A stretch of DNA of 64,000 nucleotides from NCBI GenBank assembly GCA_949358305.1, contig OX442317.1, positions 8,932,186 to 8,996,185 on the forward strand. The letters run 5' to 3'. Shown here piece by piece: positions 24,749 through 36,272 of the stretch. Every line of letters starts with the position of its first letter. Positions within the stretch are counted from its first letter, which is position 1. Source of the stretch: Strigamia acuminata (Eukaryota; Arthropoda; Chilopoda; Geophilomorpha; Linotaeniidae). A model generated the notes under the pieces. The model did not search any database and was not told the DNA's origin. It was given only the letters and a program-made list of their open reading frames with translations. The position numbers and the translations under genes are program-made.

Positions 24749-25130
24749 TTTCGATAAATATAAATTAAAAGCGATCAGTGTTGGAAAAAATACTTTATCT
24801 TTCGAATAATTGCGAAATATTGATCCTACAATAAAAGAAATTAATATAAAGTCGATTAAAGTCGCGAATCAAGAAAACAAACCTCAGTATTCGGCCATTG
24901 TCTGCAACCTGCATGGCTCCCTGTGTGGTCTCCAGGCCTGTCTAATGCATCGTGCGGATATTAATATACAAAACTGCTGGAGTTTAATTTTAATTAAAGG
25001 TTTTGATAATATTTAATATTAAATAAAAAATATTTGATTTATTATATCTCTTTTGCATTATTTTTGACCGGAAATTTAACACTGGGAGTCGTGTTGTGTT
25101 TATCAGCGAGTACCGGCGCTCGATTACAAA
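24749..25130. promoter_or_regulatory. Shared upstream region of MRPS30 and MRPL17
   Basis: 382 bases separate the two start codons, which point away from each other. No TATA box is obvious near either gene. This layout suggests a bidirectional housekeeping promoter. TGCAACCTGCATGGCTCCCT and a GC-richer patch at 25078-25120 are the only non-AT-rich parts. Confidence 0.6.
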
Positions 25131-25902
25131 ATGGCGTATTATTATCATCGTGTTATACCTAGTTTTCCTCAAGTTAATCAATTGGTTTCCAAGTTAAATT
25201 ACAAGGTTAAACATGAACAGAGAATTCTACGAAATATAGAGGGGTCTTTGGGTCGTTTAAAAAAAATGCGATCCGTCGTCAGTGCGTTAGTTAAACACGA
25301 AAGAATTGAACTCGACTCTCGTTTTGCATTTGAGGCCAGAGGATATGCCGAACGGGTACGCAATTTTACAACAAAAATATTAACATTTTCACTAATCATT
25401 TGATTTTAGTTAATTTCAGAAGCCATCAGGCATGGAGACACGCACAAAAAGACCATGGAATATGCTGATTTTTTTCTCGAAGTGAATTTTTTTGAATTTT
25501 ATTGCAAATGTTTAAAAAATAATAATCTTTTAATATTTTAGGAAAAACAATTAATCCACAAATTATTTAAAGTATTATCGCCTCGTTACGAGTCTTTTAA
25601 GGACCAAACTTTCACTAAAGTCCATACGATTCCTGTATTTCGTTCCTGGCGAGACGATAACAAGGAATTTGGAGAACACAGGAAATTAATTCTCGAATTG
25701 AAGGGTAAGAAAAATGAGAAAAAAGTGAATTAAAAGCACAAAAAAAATCTTTTTGTTGTATATAGGCAATCCATATCCTCCAATAAATGTGGATAAATTC
25801 CCTGCAAACAAGCAAATCCATAACATTTTGCTCGGCGAAGCTCGACGCGAGTTTTACGAAGAGAAATTAGTTCGAAGCGAGCACAAAAAATTCGATAAAT
25901 AA
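25131..25902 (+). CDS. MRPL17: Mitochondrial ribosomal protein L17 (bL17m)
   Basis: Four exons: 25131-25355, 25410-25481, 25542-25704, 25766-25902, giving 198 residues. This is the mitochondrial counterpart of bacterial L17, a large-subunit protein near the exit tunnel. The conserved bL17 core is visible: RILRNIEGSLGRLKKMRSVV, then LVKHERIELDSRFAFEARGY, then LISEAIRHGDTHKKTMEYAD and EKQLIHKLFKVLSPRYESF. The C-terminal IPVFRSWRDDNKEFG and LKGNPYPPINV segments match the animal mitochondrial form. The start ATG gives MAYYYHRVIP, consistent with a short N-terminal extension. Confidence 0.95.
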
Positions 25903-25997
25903 ATCAAAAAATTTATTTCTACATAAAAAAAATGCTCCAAGAAATCCTATTGATTGGATAACGGACAAACGCAATAAAATAATTTAAATTTAAATTT

Positions 25998-26420
25998 ATT
26001 TTATTTTTTTGCTTCGTGTGCAATAAAAATACACTTTGGTTGTTTACTCAGTGAGATACAGAAAAGTAATTAAAAATTAATTTAAAAAATGACAATTTTC
26101 AATGTGGTTGCCACAGCAACCCCAATTAATGACTCGCTTTATGACATAGATGCAACAGATTGTATTAAAGAGAATGGAGAAAGCAGGGAACACGAATGAG
26201 CGACAGTAAAGTGATCACATAATTATCTAGTATTTTGATCTAATTTAAATTAAATTTAAAACCCAGAGCGAATCGTGCAGAGCAAGAGCTAGATCGAAAG
26301 CCAAATAGAAAGTGATCCGGGATAATATTACTTATTTAAAAAGTAAACATTTTCTAAATTGATTTCTGCTGTTACAGTTGTGGCTTCGCGGGAAAATGGA
26401 CCCCGAGTGATGTAATTCAC
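25998..26420 (-). pseudogene. Cys-loop channel copy P1, deeply degraded
   Basis: This is the first of the channel copies homologous to the intact gene at 38422-40539. It keeps the 3' flank (TTGCTTCGTGTGCAATAAAA), pieces of the last exon (GTATTAAAGAGAATGGAGAA), a shortened third-transmembrane exon (GACAGTAAAGTGATCACATA) and a piece of the TM1-TM2 exon (GTGATCCGGGATAATATTAC). Large internal deletions remove most of each exon. Confidence 0.75.
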
Positions 26421-26674
26421 ATCGGTGACGATGGGTGAGTGTTAACAAATGAGACATTTCAAATCAATGCTTGTGAGTTTTTATTCTGAACGAGTACAAT
26501 TTTAATTTAGTGACGTCACAGTGAAAGAAATATTGATTTCGATTACCTAAAATGATAAGAAAAAAATGAATAAAAAAGATCAATGTAGGAAAACAGTGAC
26601 GTATAGTTCATGTTTACAATTGTCACGAACTAGGGGTTACATTTAAAAAAAAAAGATGGTTTTGAAGGATCCAT

Positions 26675-27093
26675 TTACGAAAATAAGTCATTTAAGCAGA
26701 ATAACTTCAGTATATCTTCGATTAAGGTTTTAAATATTGAGGGCACACAACCTGTGTACCTTGCCCAAAGATCAACTGACACGCATGCTGGTTTCAAACA
26801 AATACTAGTTTGCATAAAATGAAAATAAAAATTAATACCACAAGAAATTAAATGTAGATACAAACACCAGATTACGTGCAATTTGCAAGTTGAAGGCCGC
26901 AATTCGGAAGTGCAGTTAGAAATTCCACCAAATTAAAAACATTACAATCCACAGCATCCGCCGACCAAACGGCCAACGCCAAGAAAACTACAACAAAAAA
27001 ATACAATCGTGGTGTCTTGCACTAAGAAATGGTTAAGACAATACAAGTTAGTACAACTTCTAACTTACCAAGTACTGAAACAGCAACCTTCAT
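26675..27093 (-). CDS. Secreted cysteine-rich protein S1
   Basis: Three exons: 27093-27069, 26987-26876, 26804-26675; 88 residues. A signal peptide (MKVAVSVLVFLALAVWSADA) precedes a mature chain of about 68 residues with seven cysteines (VDC, PNC, ANC, TIC, PAC, GC, LFC). The chain is predicted mainly helical (VEFLTAL, IFKTLIEDILKLF). I do not recognise the family. The first exon is only 25 bases and nearly identical in all copies. A 3' AATAAAAACTC (26474-26484) is shared with other copies and is a likely polyadenylation signal. Unlike S2 and S4, I found no TATA promoter or non-coding first exon upstream, so expression is uncertain. Confidence 0.75.
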
Positions 27094-27199
27094 GTTCATT
27101 TTATGTTGATTTGTTGATTATAAATCTGAAATTGATATTTTTAATTCAACTGAAATTCTTTTTCCATCTTATATTTGAACCACGATGCTAAATGCATAC

Positions 27200-29220
27200 T
27201 GCAAATCCTAAATGTGCGGATGATTTTCTAATTCCAGTTGACATTTAGCAGTGTTAGGCCTAATATTTGGCCTAATAATCCTCGTAAAATAAAGTAAAAT
27301 AACAGCAACGAACTTTGTCAAGTGCATGGTTTCTACCCTCAATTTTAATTTTTCAAGATTTCCCAATTTTCCTTTAAATTTCTATTTTATTTTCATTCCA
27401 TTTGTCTCTCTTTAACTTTGCCGACTCATCCTTTGTATTTTATGCGCAGAAAGTTATTTGCGCATGCAATTACACTCAACTTCATCTTTTTATTTCTGCC
27501 CCACCCCTGATCACAGTTGACATGGCTTGTCAATCATATGATCAGAGGTGACTTCTGGGCTACACTATTTTCCAAGATCACTTCTGACTTAACCATCAAC
27601 CAGGACTGAGGTGAATTTCATAACTGATGTAAGCCTCTACCTTAATCTTGCACCCTAAACGGCGCGTTTCATCCTCAAACTGATCGATTCGTGCTATTGG
27701 CAACCATTTAGCCATGCTCAGTGATTCTCTTCCATTCATATTGAAGTTGAAATCTGAGTTATCCATTTTTTTTAAACTACTTTACCCCGAATAATTAAGG
27801 AGTCTTGCGAATATAAATAGTTGTTGTCAGAAAACGAGCCGGGACTTCCCAAAGCCCGAGTCGAACAGTGGCCAATTAAGGATTTCCCACGAACTTGGAC
27901 CCATGCGCGAACAATTTTGCGCGTAATAATTTGTTAATTTAATTCCATCAAAATAGGATTTTGTGACAAACTCTCATTAACTGCTCGTTACCGAAATATT
28001 TATTATTATTTAAAAAAATAATACGCAGTTCAACCAATTCCATGTTTACACGGTCTTTCTTTTTTTCCACAGCTCACACTTGTGCATTTCCTTTGTGTTC
28101 TTTTTATTTGCTGCACAACAACTGCTTTTATTTCAATAATAACATCGAAACCAGCTTTCGTCATTCAATTTCCTGAATGTATAGGCAATTTTTTTTAATA
28201 TGGTGCAATATGAACCCGGAAGTAACTTAAGACAGCGTTTCTCAAAGTGTTACTACTTTATGTGAGACAACTCTAGAGACGGCATCGGGCTCTTTTTTTC
28301 AAATAATTTAATTTAAATTACATACAATTAATACAAATGACACATTTGAGATTTAAAGAAGGGTAAATGTAAGTATCAAAAATGTGAAAATATTTTTTGG
28401 AATCCGGAACCCTTTAGAAGTCTAAGGAGCATTGGGATAGATTAGATTCGAGGCTGGTCTTGATTTGCGGCCCATGGCTGCCATGATCCATGGTCAGACC
28501 TACAGTTCGAGCTCGGTATCTCGATGCTAAATGCATATTGCACATCCTGTTCTGTGCGGATGATTTTCTAATTCCAGTTGACATTTAGCAGTGTTAGGCC
28601 TAATAATCCTCGTAAAATAAAGTCAAGGAACATTAACTAATGCCTAGTTCACACTTGAACCACTTATCTAGAACTTTTGACTTTTAGAAAGTCTAATTTC
28701 TACAAGTGTGAATAATATTCACGTTTATTCATTAGTTATGTAGAAATCAGTGATGCAATAATCCACTATCGCAATAATGCTTGTACATTATTTGATTAGG
28801 GCTAGAAAGAAATACTTACACACTGAAAGGTAGGGGTTTGCATTTCTACTTGCAGCTAATGAACCATTAAAGATAGAAACTTCTACTTTTTTTTAAAAGA
28901 AAGACAGATGCCAGTTTAGTAAGCTCACATATTTCTTAAATTTTTGTCTGCATGTAAACTTGATAATTTTGGGGCTGAAACGAAGGTCACGATCTTGTTT
29001 CCACGCTAACCGAAGCAACCGAAACGCATTTATGCTCATATTTCACGAACCTTTAGAAGTACGTACTCTTTTTCAAAAGAAAGCTTATTTTTTTTCCTTA
29101 CATTTTGATGTATTTTATTAATTTTTACATGCTTTTGAAAGTGCTTTATTTTGATGCCGAAAGGAGTGTGAAAAATTGAATTGGCATCTGTTATATATTT
29201 TGGATTTATTTATTTATTTT
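27200..29220. other. Spacer between S1 and P2
   Basis: No coding gene was recognised. 28080-28190 and 28230-28450 match 31375-31490 and 31520-31735, showing they belong to the duplicated unit. A copy of AAATGCATA..GCACATCC and GATTTTCTAATTCCAGTTG occurs at both 27187-27290 and 28523-28620. Confidence 0.55.
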
Positions 29221-29224
29221 ATTA

Positions 29225-29880
29225 TTTTGCTTCGTGTGCAATAAAACTACACTTTAGTTGTTTACACAGTGAGATACAGAAAAGTAATTACCGGTAAAAT
29301 TAATTTTAAAAGGCACAATTTTTAATTTGGTTGCCATTCAAAAAAAATGAATGACTCAGTTTATGAAGTAGATGCAATAGACAGTATTAAAGAGAATAAA
29401 GAAAGCAGGGAACACGATTTTACAAGCATTATCTAATTTTTTTGATACAAACGAATTTCTCAACCTCAGAAAAGAATTTATTTAAAAAAATTCAAATTTT
29501 CCTGACTCTTTGTTCGAATATTTGTGGCGACTCCTTTTCTGTCGTTTCTTTTTGCTGCTCGCGACGATCCAAACTGAACGCAATTACGAATTTTGCAAAT
29601 GGCGGCTAAAACGAGCGACAGTAAAGTGATCACACAAATATCCAGTGCTTTGATGTAATTTAAATTAAATTTAAATTTAAATTTTTTTAATCTTTTTTTT
29701 TTTTTTTAATATTAAATTACACCGCACTTCGCCAACAGCCGGCAAGTTAAACCCAGAGCGAGTGGAGCAGAGCAAGAGCTAGATCGAAATCCAAATAGAA
29801 AGTAAGCCGGGATAATATTACTTATTTCAATAAATTAACATTTTCCAAATGTTTGTTGCTTCGGGGGAAAATGGACCCGA
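29225..29880 (-). pseudogene. Cys-loop channel copy P2, degraded
   Basis: Homologous to the last three exons of the intact channel. The last exon is cut short after ACAAGCATTATCTAAT. The third-transmembrane exon (about 29659-29515) has lost its AG acceptor (now AC), has a one-base insertion in TGCAAAATTC, and its donor is GTCAGG. The TM1-TM2 exon has an internal deletion (CCGGCAAGTTAAACCCAG). It cannot encode a channel. Confidence 0.85.
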
Positions 29881-30146
29881 GTGATGTAATTCACATCGGT
29901 GACGATGTTTGAGTGTTAACAAATGAGACATTTTAAATCAATGCTTGTGAGTTTTTATTCTGAACGAGTAAAATTTTAGTTTAGTGACGTCACAGTGAGA
30001 GAAATATTCATTTCGACCACCTAAAATGATAAGAAAAAAATGAATCAAAAAGATCAATATAGGAAAACAGTAACGAATAGTTCATGTTTAAATTGTCACG
30101 AAATAGGGGTTAGATTAAAAAAAAGAGATGGTTTTGAAGGATCCAT

Positions 30147-30578
30147 TTACTTTTTTAACTGATCTTTGCAGAATACACGCAATATCCCTTCGATTGTGAA
30201 TTTAATTATTTGGGAATTACAATTTTGGAAAGTATTCCAAGTGCTCGTTGACAGGCATGCTGGTTTCTTGTTGTGACTAATTCTAGTTTGCACAAAATAA
30301 AAAGTAAAACTAATACCGCAAGAAAATATATGTAGATACAAACACCAGATTACTTGCAAAATGCGTCGCCAATTTGAGCGCCGCAATTGTTAAGTTCAGT
30401 TAGATATGATTCCACCATATTTCCAGTACAGTTCAGAGCATTCGCCGAGCAAACGGCCAACGCGAAGAAAACTACAACAAAAAAAATACAATCGTGGTGT
30501 CTTGCACTAAGAAATGGTCAAGACAATACAAGTTAGCACAACTTGTAACTTACCAAGTGCTGAAACAGCAACCTTCAT
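30147..30578 (-). CDS. Secreted cysteine-rich protein S2
   Basis: Three coding exons: 30578-30554, 30471-30354, 30282-30147; 92 residues. The signal peptide MKVAVSALVFFALAVCSANA is followed by a mature chain with six cysteines (NC, NNC, AFC, PAC, QNC, VFC) and a lysine-rich end. It shares exon structure, phases (1 and 2) and cysteine spacing with S3 and S4. A TATA promoter and non-coding first exon lie at 30794-30860. It is predicted extracellular and helical; function unknown. Confidence 0.85.
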
Positions 30579-30793
30579 GTTGATTTTATATTGATTTGTT
30601 GATTGTAAATCTGAAATTGATATTTCTAATTCAACTGAAATTCTTTTCCATCTTATATTTGAACCACGAGTAAATTTTATTCTTTATTTATTTTTGTTTC
30701 CCCATTCATCATAGTGAACCAGAACTTAAAATAATCATGCATCATATTCCCAAGAAAAGTACCAAAGAGTATGTAAAGTAAATTCAAACTTAC

Positions 30794-30860
30794 CTGATGT
30801 AGAACTGTAGTGCACTCGATTGAAGATGATTCTGTTTGTCAAATGCTCGGTCCTTTTATA
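30794..30860 (-). promoter_or_regulatory. TATA promoter and non-coding first exon of S2
   Basis: Read on the minus strand, TATAAAAG (30860-30853) is followed by CCGAGCATTTGACAAACAGA and ends ACATCAG with donor GTAAGT at 30793. Initiation would be near 30830, giving a 5' UTR exon of roughly 37 bases spliced to the ATG exon about 200 bases downstream. Very similar segments lie at 36206-36272 and 43376-43440. Confidence 0.75.
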
Positions 30861-31077
30861 CACTGTCAAGTTAACAATAACAAACCAGCAATAAAATGCA
30901 ACTTGTGACGGTTGTAAAATCGTGTAATATGAAAGTTCATGTTAGATGGCGCTGTTTAGTTGAACGCAGTCAGTTTAAATACCATAACAAGAGTTATATA
31001 ATGATTATTTTGACAAACCGAAGAAATATAAGTTGTTTATTGAACTAAATAAAGTATTATTTACCAAGATACCGTAT

Positions 31078-31168
31078 TACCTCACATTAAGCCGCATGCT
31101 GGTATAGTGCGAGTTATACCGGCATGCCGATAAACCCCGTTTTTAACGGCATGCCGATGTAAGTGAGG
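31078..31168. repeat. Short inverted repeat with GGCATGCCG
   Basis: CCTCACATTAAGCCGCATGC and the complement of GGCATGCCGATGTAAGTGAGG flank a small core, as in a short MITE. The element class is unresolved. Confidence 0.5.
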
Positions 31169-32129
31169 ACGAATTTTTTTTTTAAAGAATTTAGTCAAAA
31201 CAACCAAACAAATCATTTTTAGATGTCCAAAATGTACGAAATTTGTATAAATTTTCCAAAATTTTAGTAATAATCTTCAGAATATCAATAAAACTCATGA
31301 AATTTCAATTTCAACGCAGCAATAAAATGCAACTGCTGGGACTTTGAATGAAAATTCGGTTAAAACCAACTCCCACTTGAGTGCATTTTCTTTGTCTTCT
31401 TTTTATTTGCTGCACAACAACTCCTGTTATTTCAATAATAACATCGAAACCAGCTTTCGTCATTCAATTTCCTGAATGTATATGCGATTTTTTTCAATGT
31501 GGTGCAATATGAACCCGGAAGTAACTTAAGTCAGCGTATCTCAAAGTGTTTCTACTGTATGTGAGACAACTCTAGAGACGGCATCGGGGCTCTTTATTTT
31601 CAAATAATTTAATTTACATAATTTAACATACAATTAATACAAATGACACATTTGAGATTTATAAAAGAGTAAATGTAAGTATCAAAAATGTGAAAATAAT
31701 TTTTGGAATCCGGAACACTTTAGAATTCTAAGATCATTTCATTGCCCCACATATACAGGTAAGCTCACTTATCAATTATCTGAAATGTGAGTATAGTGAA
31801 GAATATAGTGAGCTTATTTGCATCGAGGTGGTATGTATTCTGACAATGCAGATCTTGAACTCCAGTTCCGGTTTCAAGCTGTATGGTCAAATATGCAGGA
31901 GGGTATGTTGAATTTCTAACTGCATTAATGTCCTCACGAACTCAGCCCCATTGAGAAATCAAGACACGATGTAAGGTCGACAACGATTCTTGTTTATATT
32001 GTATGTGAGAAGTGTGTGTAGGTTGCTAGGACAATCTCCTAGCAATCTTTACATTGTTTAATGTAGATACAATAATGTTATGTTATGCTCGAGACGTAAC
32101 AGGGTGGTTGTTGGATAACGTTTTGTCTG

Positions 32130-33250
32130 ACTTTAGTTGTTTACATAGTGAAATACCTACGTACAGATAAGTAATTAAAAATTAATTTAAAAAAATACAA
32201 TTTCAATTTGGTTGGCAATACAAATGAATGACTCAGTTTATGAAGTAGATACAATAGACAGTATTAAAGAGAATAAAGAAAGCAAGGAACACGATTTTAC
32301 GAGCATTATCTAATGTTTTTGAAGTCAATCCAACGCCTGGATTCGATTATGGGTCGATGACAAATTTCGTGTCGCTCGTCTCATCACTAGTCTGAAAGAA
32401 ACTAGCGAATTTTTCAACTTAAGAAAAAGAATTTTTTAAAAAAATTCAAATTTCCCTTACTCTTTCTTCGAATATTTGTAGCGACTCCTGTTTTGTCGTT
32501 TCTTTTTGCTGCTCGCGACGATTCAAACTGAACGCAATCACGAATTCGCAAATGGAGGCAAAAACGAGCGACAGTGAAGTGATCACATAAATATTCAGTG
32601 CTTTGATCTAAATTTAATTAAATTAAATTATAATTTATTTATTTTTTTCATTTTTTTTTACAGTATTAAATTGCACCGTACCTCGCCAACAGCCGGCAAG
32701 TCCTTTTGCGCCGTTATTAATATAGTACACAAAGTTAAGGTTGATGTTAAACCCAGCGCGAGTCGTGCAGGCGCTAGATCGAAAGACAGATAGAAAGTGA
32801 TCCAGGATAATATCACAACGAGGGCGCACGGAACGTATGTAAGAAGTACGATGTATAGATGCGTTTAAAATGGTAAGTGTGGTCGAAGTTTGAATCCAGT
32901 AAATTGAAAATAAGTCATAAATACATTATAGATACAAATAAGTCAACTTCGCCGGGCCTCGACTGTTCTCTGGTCTCGTTTTGGTCGACAATTCAACGGG
33001 CCTAGCTAGACCGTTCTCGGGCCTCGGCGACTCTCGGGCCTCGCTTTCCGTCGATGTTTCGACGTCGCTGGTACGTAATTTTCAAATATATCTACAAACT
33101 TACGAGTTTGAAGTTCAATTTTTTCGAGATTGTATTCTGGGGGTATTACAATGTTTTCGATGGACATTTTTGAGTAATTTTTTACTTGTGTGTACAACTT
33201 TATAAAAAGACGAATTAGAACTTTATTTATAAGCAACAGAAAAATCAAAT
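32130..33250 (-). pseudogene. Cys-loop channel copy P3, pseudogene
   Basis: Matches exons 6-9 of the intact channel. The last exon (32391-32233) carries TAA in place of AAA after VIDP, so the fourth transmembrane segment is lost. The TM1-TM2 exon (about 32906-32690) has lost its AG acceptor (now GG) and has a four-base deletion before TM1 that shifts the frame. The loop exon (about 33200-33080; NIVIPPEYNLEKIELQTR) lacks its 5' part, and exons 1-5 are absent. The third-transmembrane exon (about 32617-32470) is still open. Confidence 0.9.
32935..33080. repeat. GC-rich repeat inside a channel intron (P3 copy)
   Basis: TCGCCGGGCCTCGACTGTTC and related GC-rich units (GACCGTTCTCGGGCCTCGGC) lie between channel exons 6 and 7. 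The equivalent block is present in P4 at 39135-39262, so it predates the duplication. Confidence 0.6.
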
Positions 33251-33319
33251 CTTTGAGGAAATATACATTTGCAAGACTGAACTAAAAATTGAAGTATGAC
33301 ATATGGCTTGTGTTGTTCG

Positions 33320-33333
33320 CCACTAGGTGGCAG
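33320..33333. promoter_or_regulatory. CTCF-like site
   Basis: CCACTAGGTGGCAG closely matches the CTCF core CCNNNAGGTGGCAG. It lies just upstream of a CACGTG E-box (33345-33350) and of a candidate start exon. Assigned from motif match only. Confidence 0.45.
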
Positions 33334-33357
33334 AGGAGGCGCGGTCACGTGTGTATC

Positions 33358-33481
33358 ATGTCGGACTGGTCTCTACTTACGACTCGCGACATGGCTATAC
33401 TCAAAACCAGACTGGGATCAGCAGAAATTATGGAAAATAATGAAAATAATCAACAAATGATTTCAAATGTAAATATCCAAG
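33358..33481 (+). CDS. Candidate first coding exon, unknown gene
   Basis: An ATG in a GC-richer context opens 41 codons (MSDWSLLTTRDMAILKTRLG, then SAEIMENNENNQQ) and ends at a good donor CAAG|GTAAAA in phase 1. A CTCF-like site and a CACGTG box lie just upstream. No following exon was identified in the next 2 kb, so it could be the relic of a displaced gene. Confidence 0.3.
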
Positions 33482-34107
33482 GTAAAATTGAATAATATGA
33501 AAATAAACATACAGTAGCTTAGATTAGAGTGAATAATAATCACTAGAAGTTTATTCATCTACCAAGAAATTCATTCCAACGCAATTCCTTTCAGAACTTT
33601 GAACATCAGCAGAATTATAAATGAAAATTCAAACATTTCAACCCAAGTACAGTAAACCTCAATCAAAACCTCAAACCTACTGCAATCTCAATCTACCTGG
33701 GTCAAGATTACAAAACAAGGTAACGAGGATATTTGGCATTACAAATAAGCCGTAAATAAAGTTATAAGAATTATCAAATTAATCATAAGGCAAAAATCCC
33801 TGGCAACTCTGCCACAAACAAGCAATAAATAAACTAGACATGATTTGTAAAATATATAAGACTTAGCATCTAGATAAATGGCAGACATTACAAAATATAC
33901 AGTACACGGTACAAACCAAGTTCACCTGGAAAAGCCAAATAGTTGAACACATCCGAAAATCAGGATTTCCCAACACCCTTAAGTGCGAGAGGTATGAGTA
34001 GAGGTGATTTGTATTTTTTGGCAATATTATAGAAACAAAAGATCAACGTTTACTGAATGTTTATTTTAATTAAATTCACCATCGAGAAAAAATTTTATTC
34101 CGGAGGC

Positions 34108-35153
34108 TTAATAATTAATATCCCGTATTTCTTTCAAGCAATTGATTAGTACATCAGCTTCTTCTTTAGAAAATTCAACCGATTTTGCTAATTCTGTTTC
34201 TAAAATGAAATAAACATTTCATGGTATAAATAAGTTATGAAGTATGAAAAACAATACATAATAATTTACCTATATCTGAAAAAACAGTTTTAGTTTTAAA
34301 AATATCGTCTATATTGTCCTGAACTTTCTTCTCGTCTTTTGAGCACACTTCGAGAATATCCGTTAACAGTAGATTGACAAAAGTCGCAACAGTCTTAGAG
34401 TTACTTAATTTGTTATATACTGCTCGCTGTAATTTTACAAATGAATTTTTTAGATTATAAAACTGATAAGAATAAAATGGCTATACGTGGGAAGGTCGAC
34501 GTAAACTATCACAAGTGGGTGCACGAAGAAATTCCCTCAGACGTATGACGTTTAAAAGGCAGTTAAATTTCTATAAATACCGGTAATTAAGAATGACAAC
34601 TTTTATCAAGTATCAAGAGTGAGTGAATCATAGTGTTAGTGTAATTACCTTTAGGTGCAAGTCGTCATTAAGACAAACACATGCCAACGAGGATAACTAC
34701 AATTTTTGTTTTCATTAGTTGAGTATCGTTCAAAATATTTCTTTGAATCAAACTTAGTAAGTTTGATTCAAAGACAGGATTGATCGACCCGTAAGTTTAA
34801 CTGTTTTTGTCATCAGCTAGTTTTATGTTGTTCTCGAAATAAAGGCAGAAAGCTTTTTTTTTTCCTTTAAACGGTACATGTGTACACTATTGACAAAAGA
34901 ACGCCTGCATTATTAAATGACAAACCAACAAGGAAATTAGTAAAATTAATTATCAAAGAAAAACAAAATAAATAAATAAATAAATAAAAATAAATAAATA
35001 AATAAAAACAAAACAAAGTTTTTTGCAAATGTCTTGGATATGCTCTGCAGTGAAGTCTAACCTAATTTACGTTCATAAACTTTTTCATACCTTAGCATCG
35101 CCTGCATTTGCTTGAAAAACTGACAAAATTGCAATCAGATAGATTATTTTCAT
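34108..35153 (-). pseudogene. Small secreted helical protein gene with a one-base frameshift
   Basis: Three exons: 35153-35091, 34427-34270, 34199-34108. Exon 1 encodes a signal peptide (MKIIYLIAILSVFQANAGDA). Exon 2 begins RAVYNKLSNSKTVATF and its second half, in another frame, reads VNLLLTDILEVCSKDEKKVQ and DNIDDIFKTKTVFSDI. Exon 3 reads ETELAKSVEFSKEEADVL and ends EIRDINY. The frames join only if one base of the five-A run at 34379-34383 is ignored. The splice phases around it agree with that. It is either a recent pseudogene or a homopolymer error in the assembly. The product would be about 103 residues, helical, with only two cysteines, unlike S1-S7. Confidence 0.55.
34966..35007. repeat. 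(AAAT)n microsatellite
   Basis: AAATAAATAAATAAATAAAA-type simple repeat of about 40 bases. Confidence 0.9.
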
Positions 35154-35467
35154 TTTGGATGAATACTGGAACTACGCACGAAATATCGATGGGAATGGAT
35201 TTTCAAGTTAGAATGCTTGGATCTGTATTTAATTAAATCGTAAAAGTTATGAAAAAGGTTGCCACGGTCCTGGCTAGTGACAGCAGGAAATTTCGAAAAT
35301 TTTGCGCACATTTTTCACCACTTCCTTATTTTGCCCAATTTTGATTGAAAATTGGTTTAATTTCTTCAAATGATTTTATTTTGTTTAAATTTCAATATTA
35401 TTGCTTTGTTTTGTTTATTTTTCCCAGTTACCTATGCTTTTGCCTGGTTTTAGACATTTATCATGAG

Positions 35468-35640
35468 CAGGGGCGGATCTAGCTTTTCGGGGACCTTGGG
35501 CTTGAGGTTTTTTCGGGACCCCTTTATCAAAATGTTTAATAGCGACCTCTTTTTTTTTTTTAAGTACTACATTGCCTTGTGTCTTGAGGGCCCCTAGAAT
35601 TTGGGGGCCCTGGGCTCAAGCCCTGTTAGATTCGCCCCTT
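35468..35640. mobile_element. hAT MITE, 173 bases
   Basis: The termini CAGGGGCGGATCTAGC and the complement of AGATTCGCCCCTT are inverted. The flanks ATCATGAG and GTCATGAG match at seven of eight. It is the same family as the element at 47566. Confidence 0.85.
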
Positions 35641-36205
35641 GTCATGAGAATTCTGCTACCAAATTAATTTATGCACATGTAACTCATTAGAATATCTCCT
35701 TTTTTGTCACCCGTTTTGGGCTATTTTCCTTTGGAAAATAAACTGGCCTGAAACATGTGAGCACAGGTTTCATGTTTATCCAAATTACTAAAATTAATCA
35801 GAATGACTTTAGCCTTCAACAAGGAACAAGCTTGTGAATCAATTAGAAGTTTTTGAAGTGGGACATTTTTGTGCATCGCAACGGTAGCTGATGCCTCGAT
35901 TCATTAACCCTAGCATTACCAACCTAAAAAGAATCCCTTACTCACCCAACCAGAATCATTTTTGACCCAAAGCCAAATAATTTTCCCTGAAATGTCTGAA
36001 AAAGGTTCTATTCTTTGACTATTTCATGTTTATGAAGAAATTTAATCAGTTTTGATATTTGTTGAAAGAGTACGAAAAAAATAATCGAGATTCAATTCAA
36101 AAGTAGTGGGTAAACTTAAAATAATCAGGCAACATATTCCCAAAAAAAGAACCAAAGAGAAGGGATTTGTCGGATATCACGTACGTAAAGTAAATTCAAA
36201 CTTAC

Positions 36206-36272
36206 CTGATGTAGTTCTGTAGTGCACTCGATTGAAGATGATTCTGTTTGTCAAATGCCCGGTCCTTTTATA
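36206..36272 (-). promoter_or_regulatory. Orphan TATA promoter and first exon of the S family
   Basis: Nearly identical to the S2 promoter: TATAAAAG (36272-36265), GGCATTTGACAAACAG, and ACATCAG with donor GTAAGT at 36205. No S-family coding exons follow; the homology stops near 36110. The next minus-strand gene downstream is the unrelated secreted protein gene at 35153. Confidence 0.75.
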
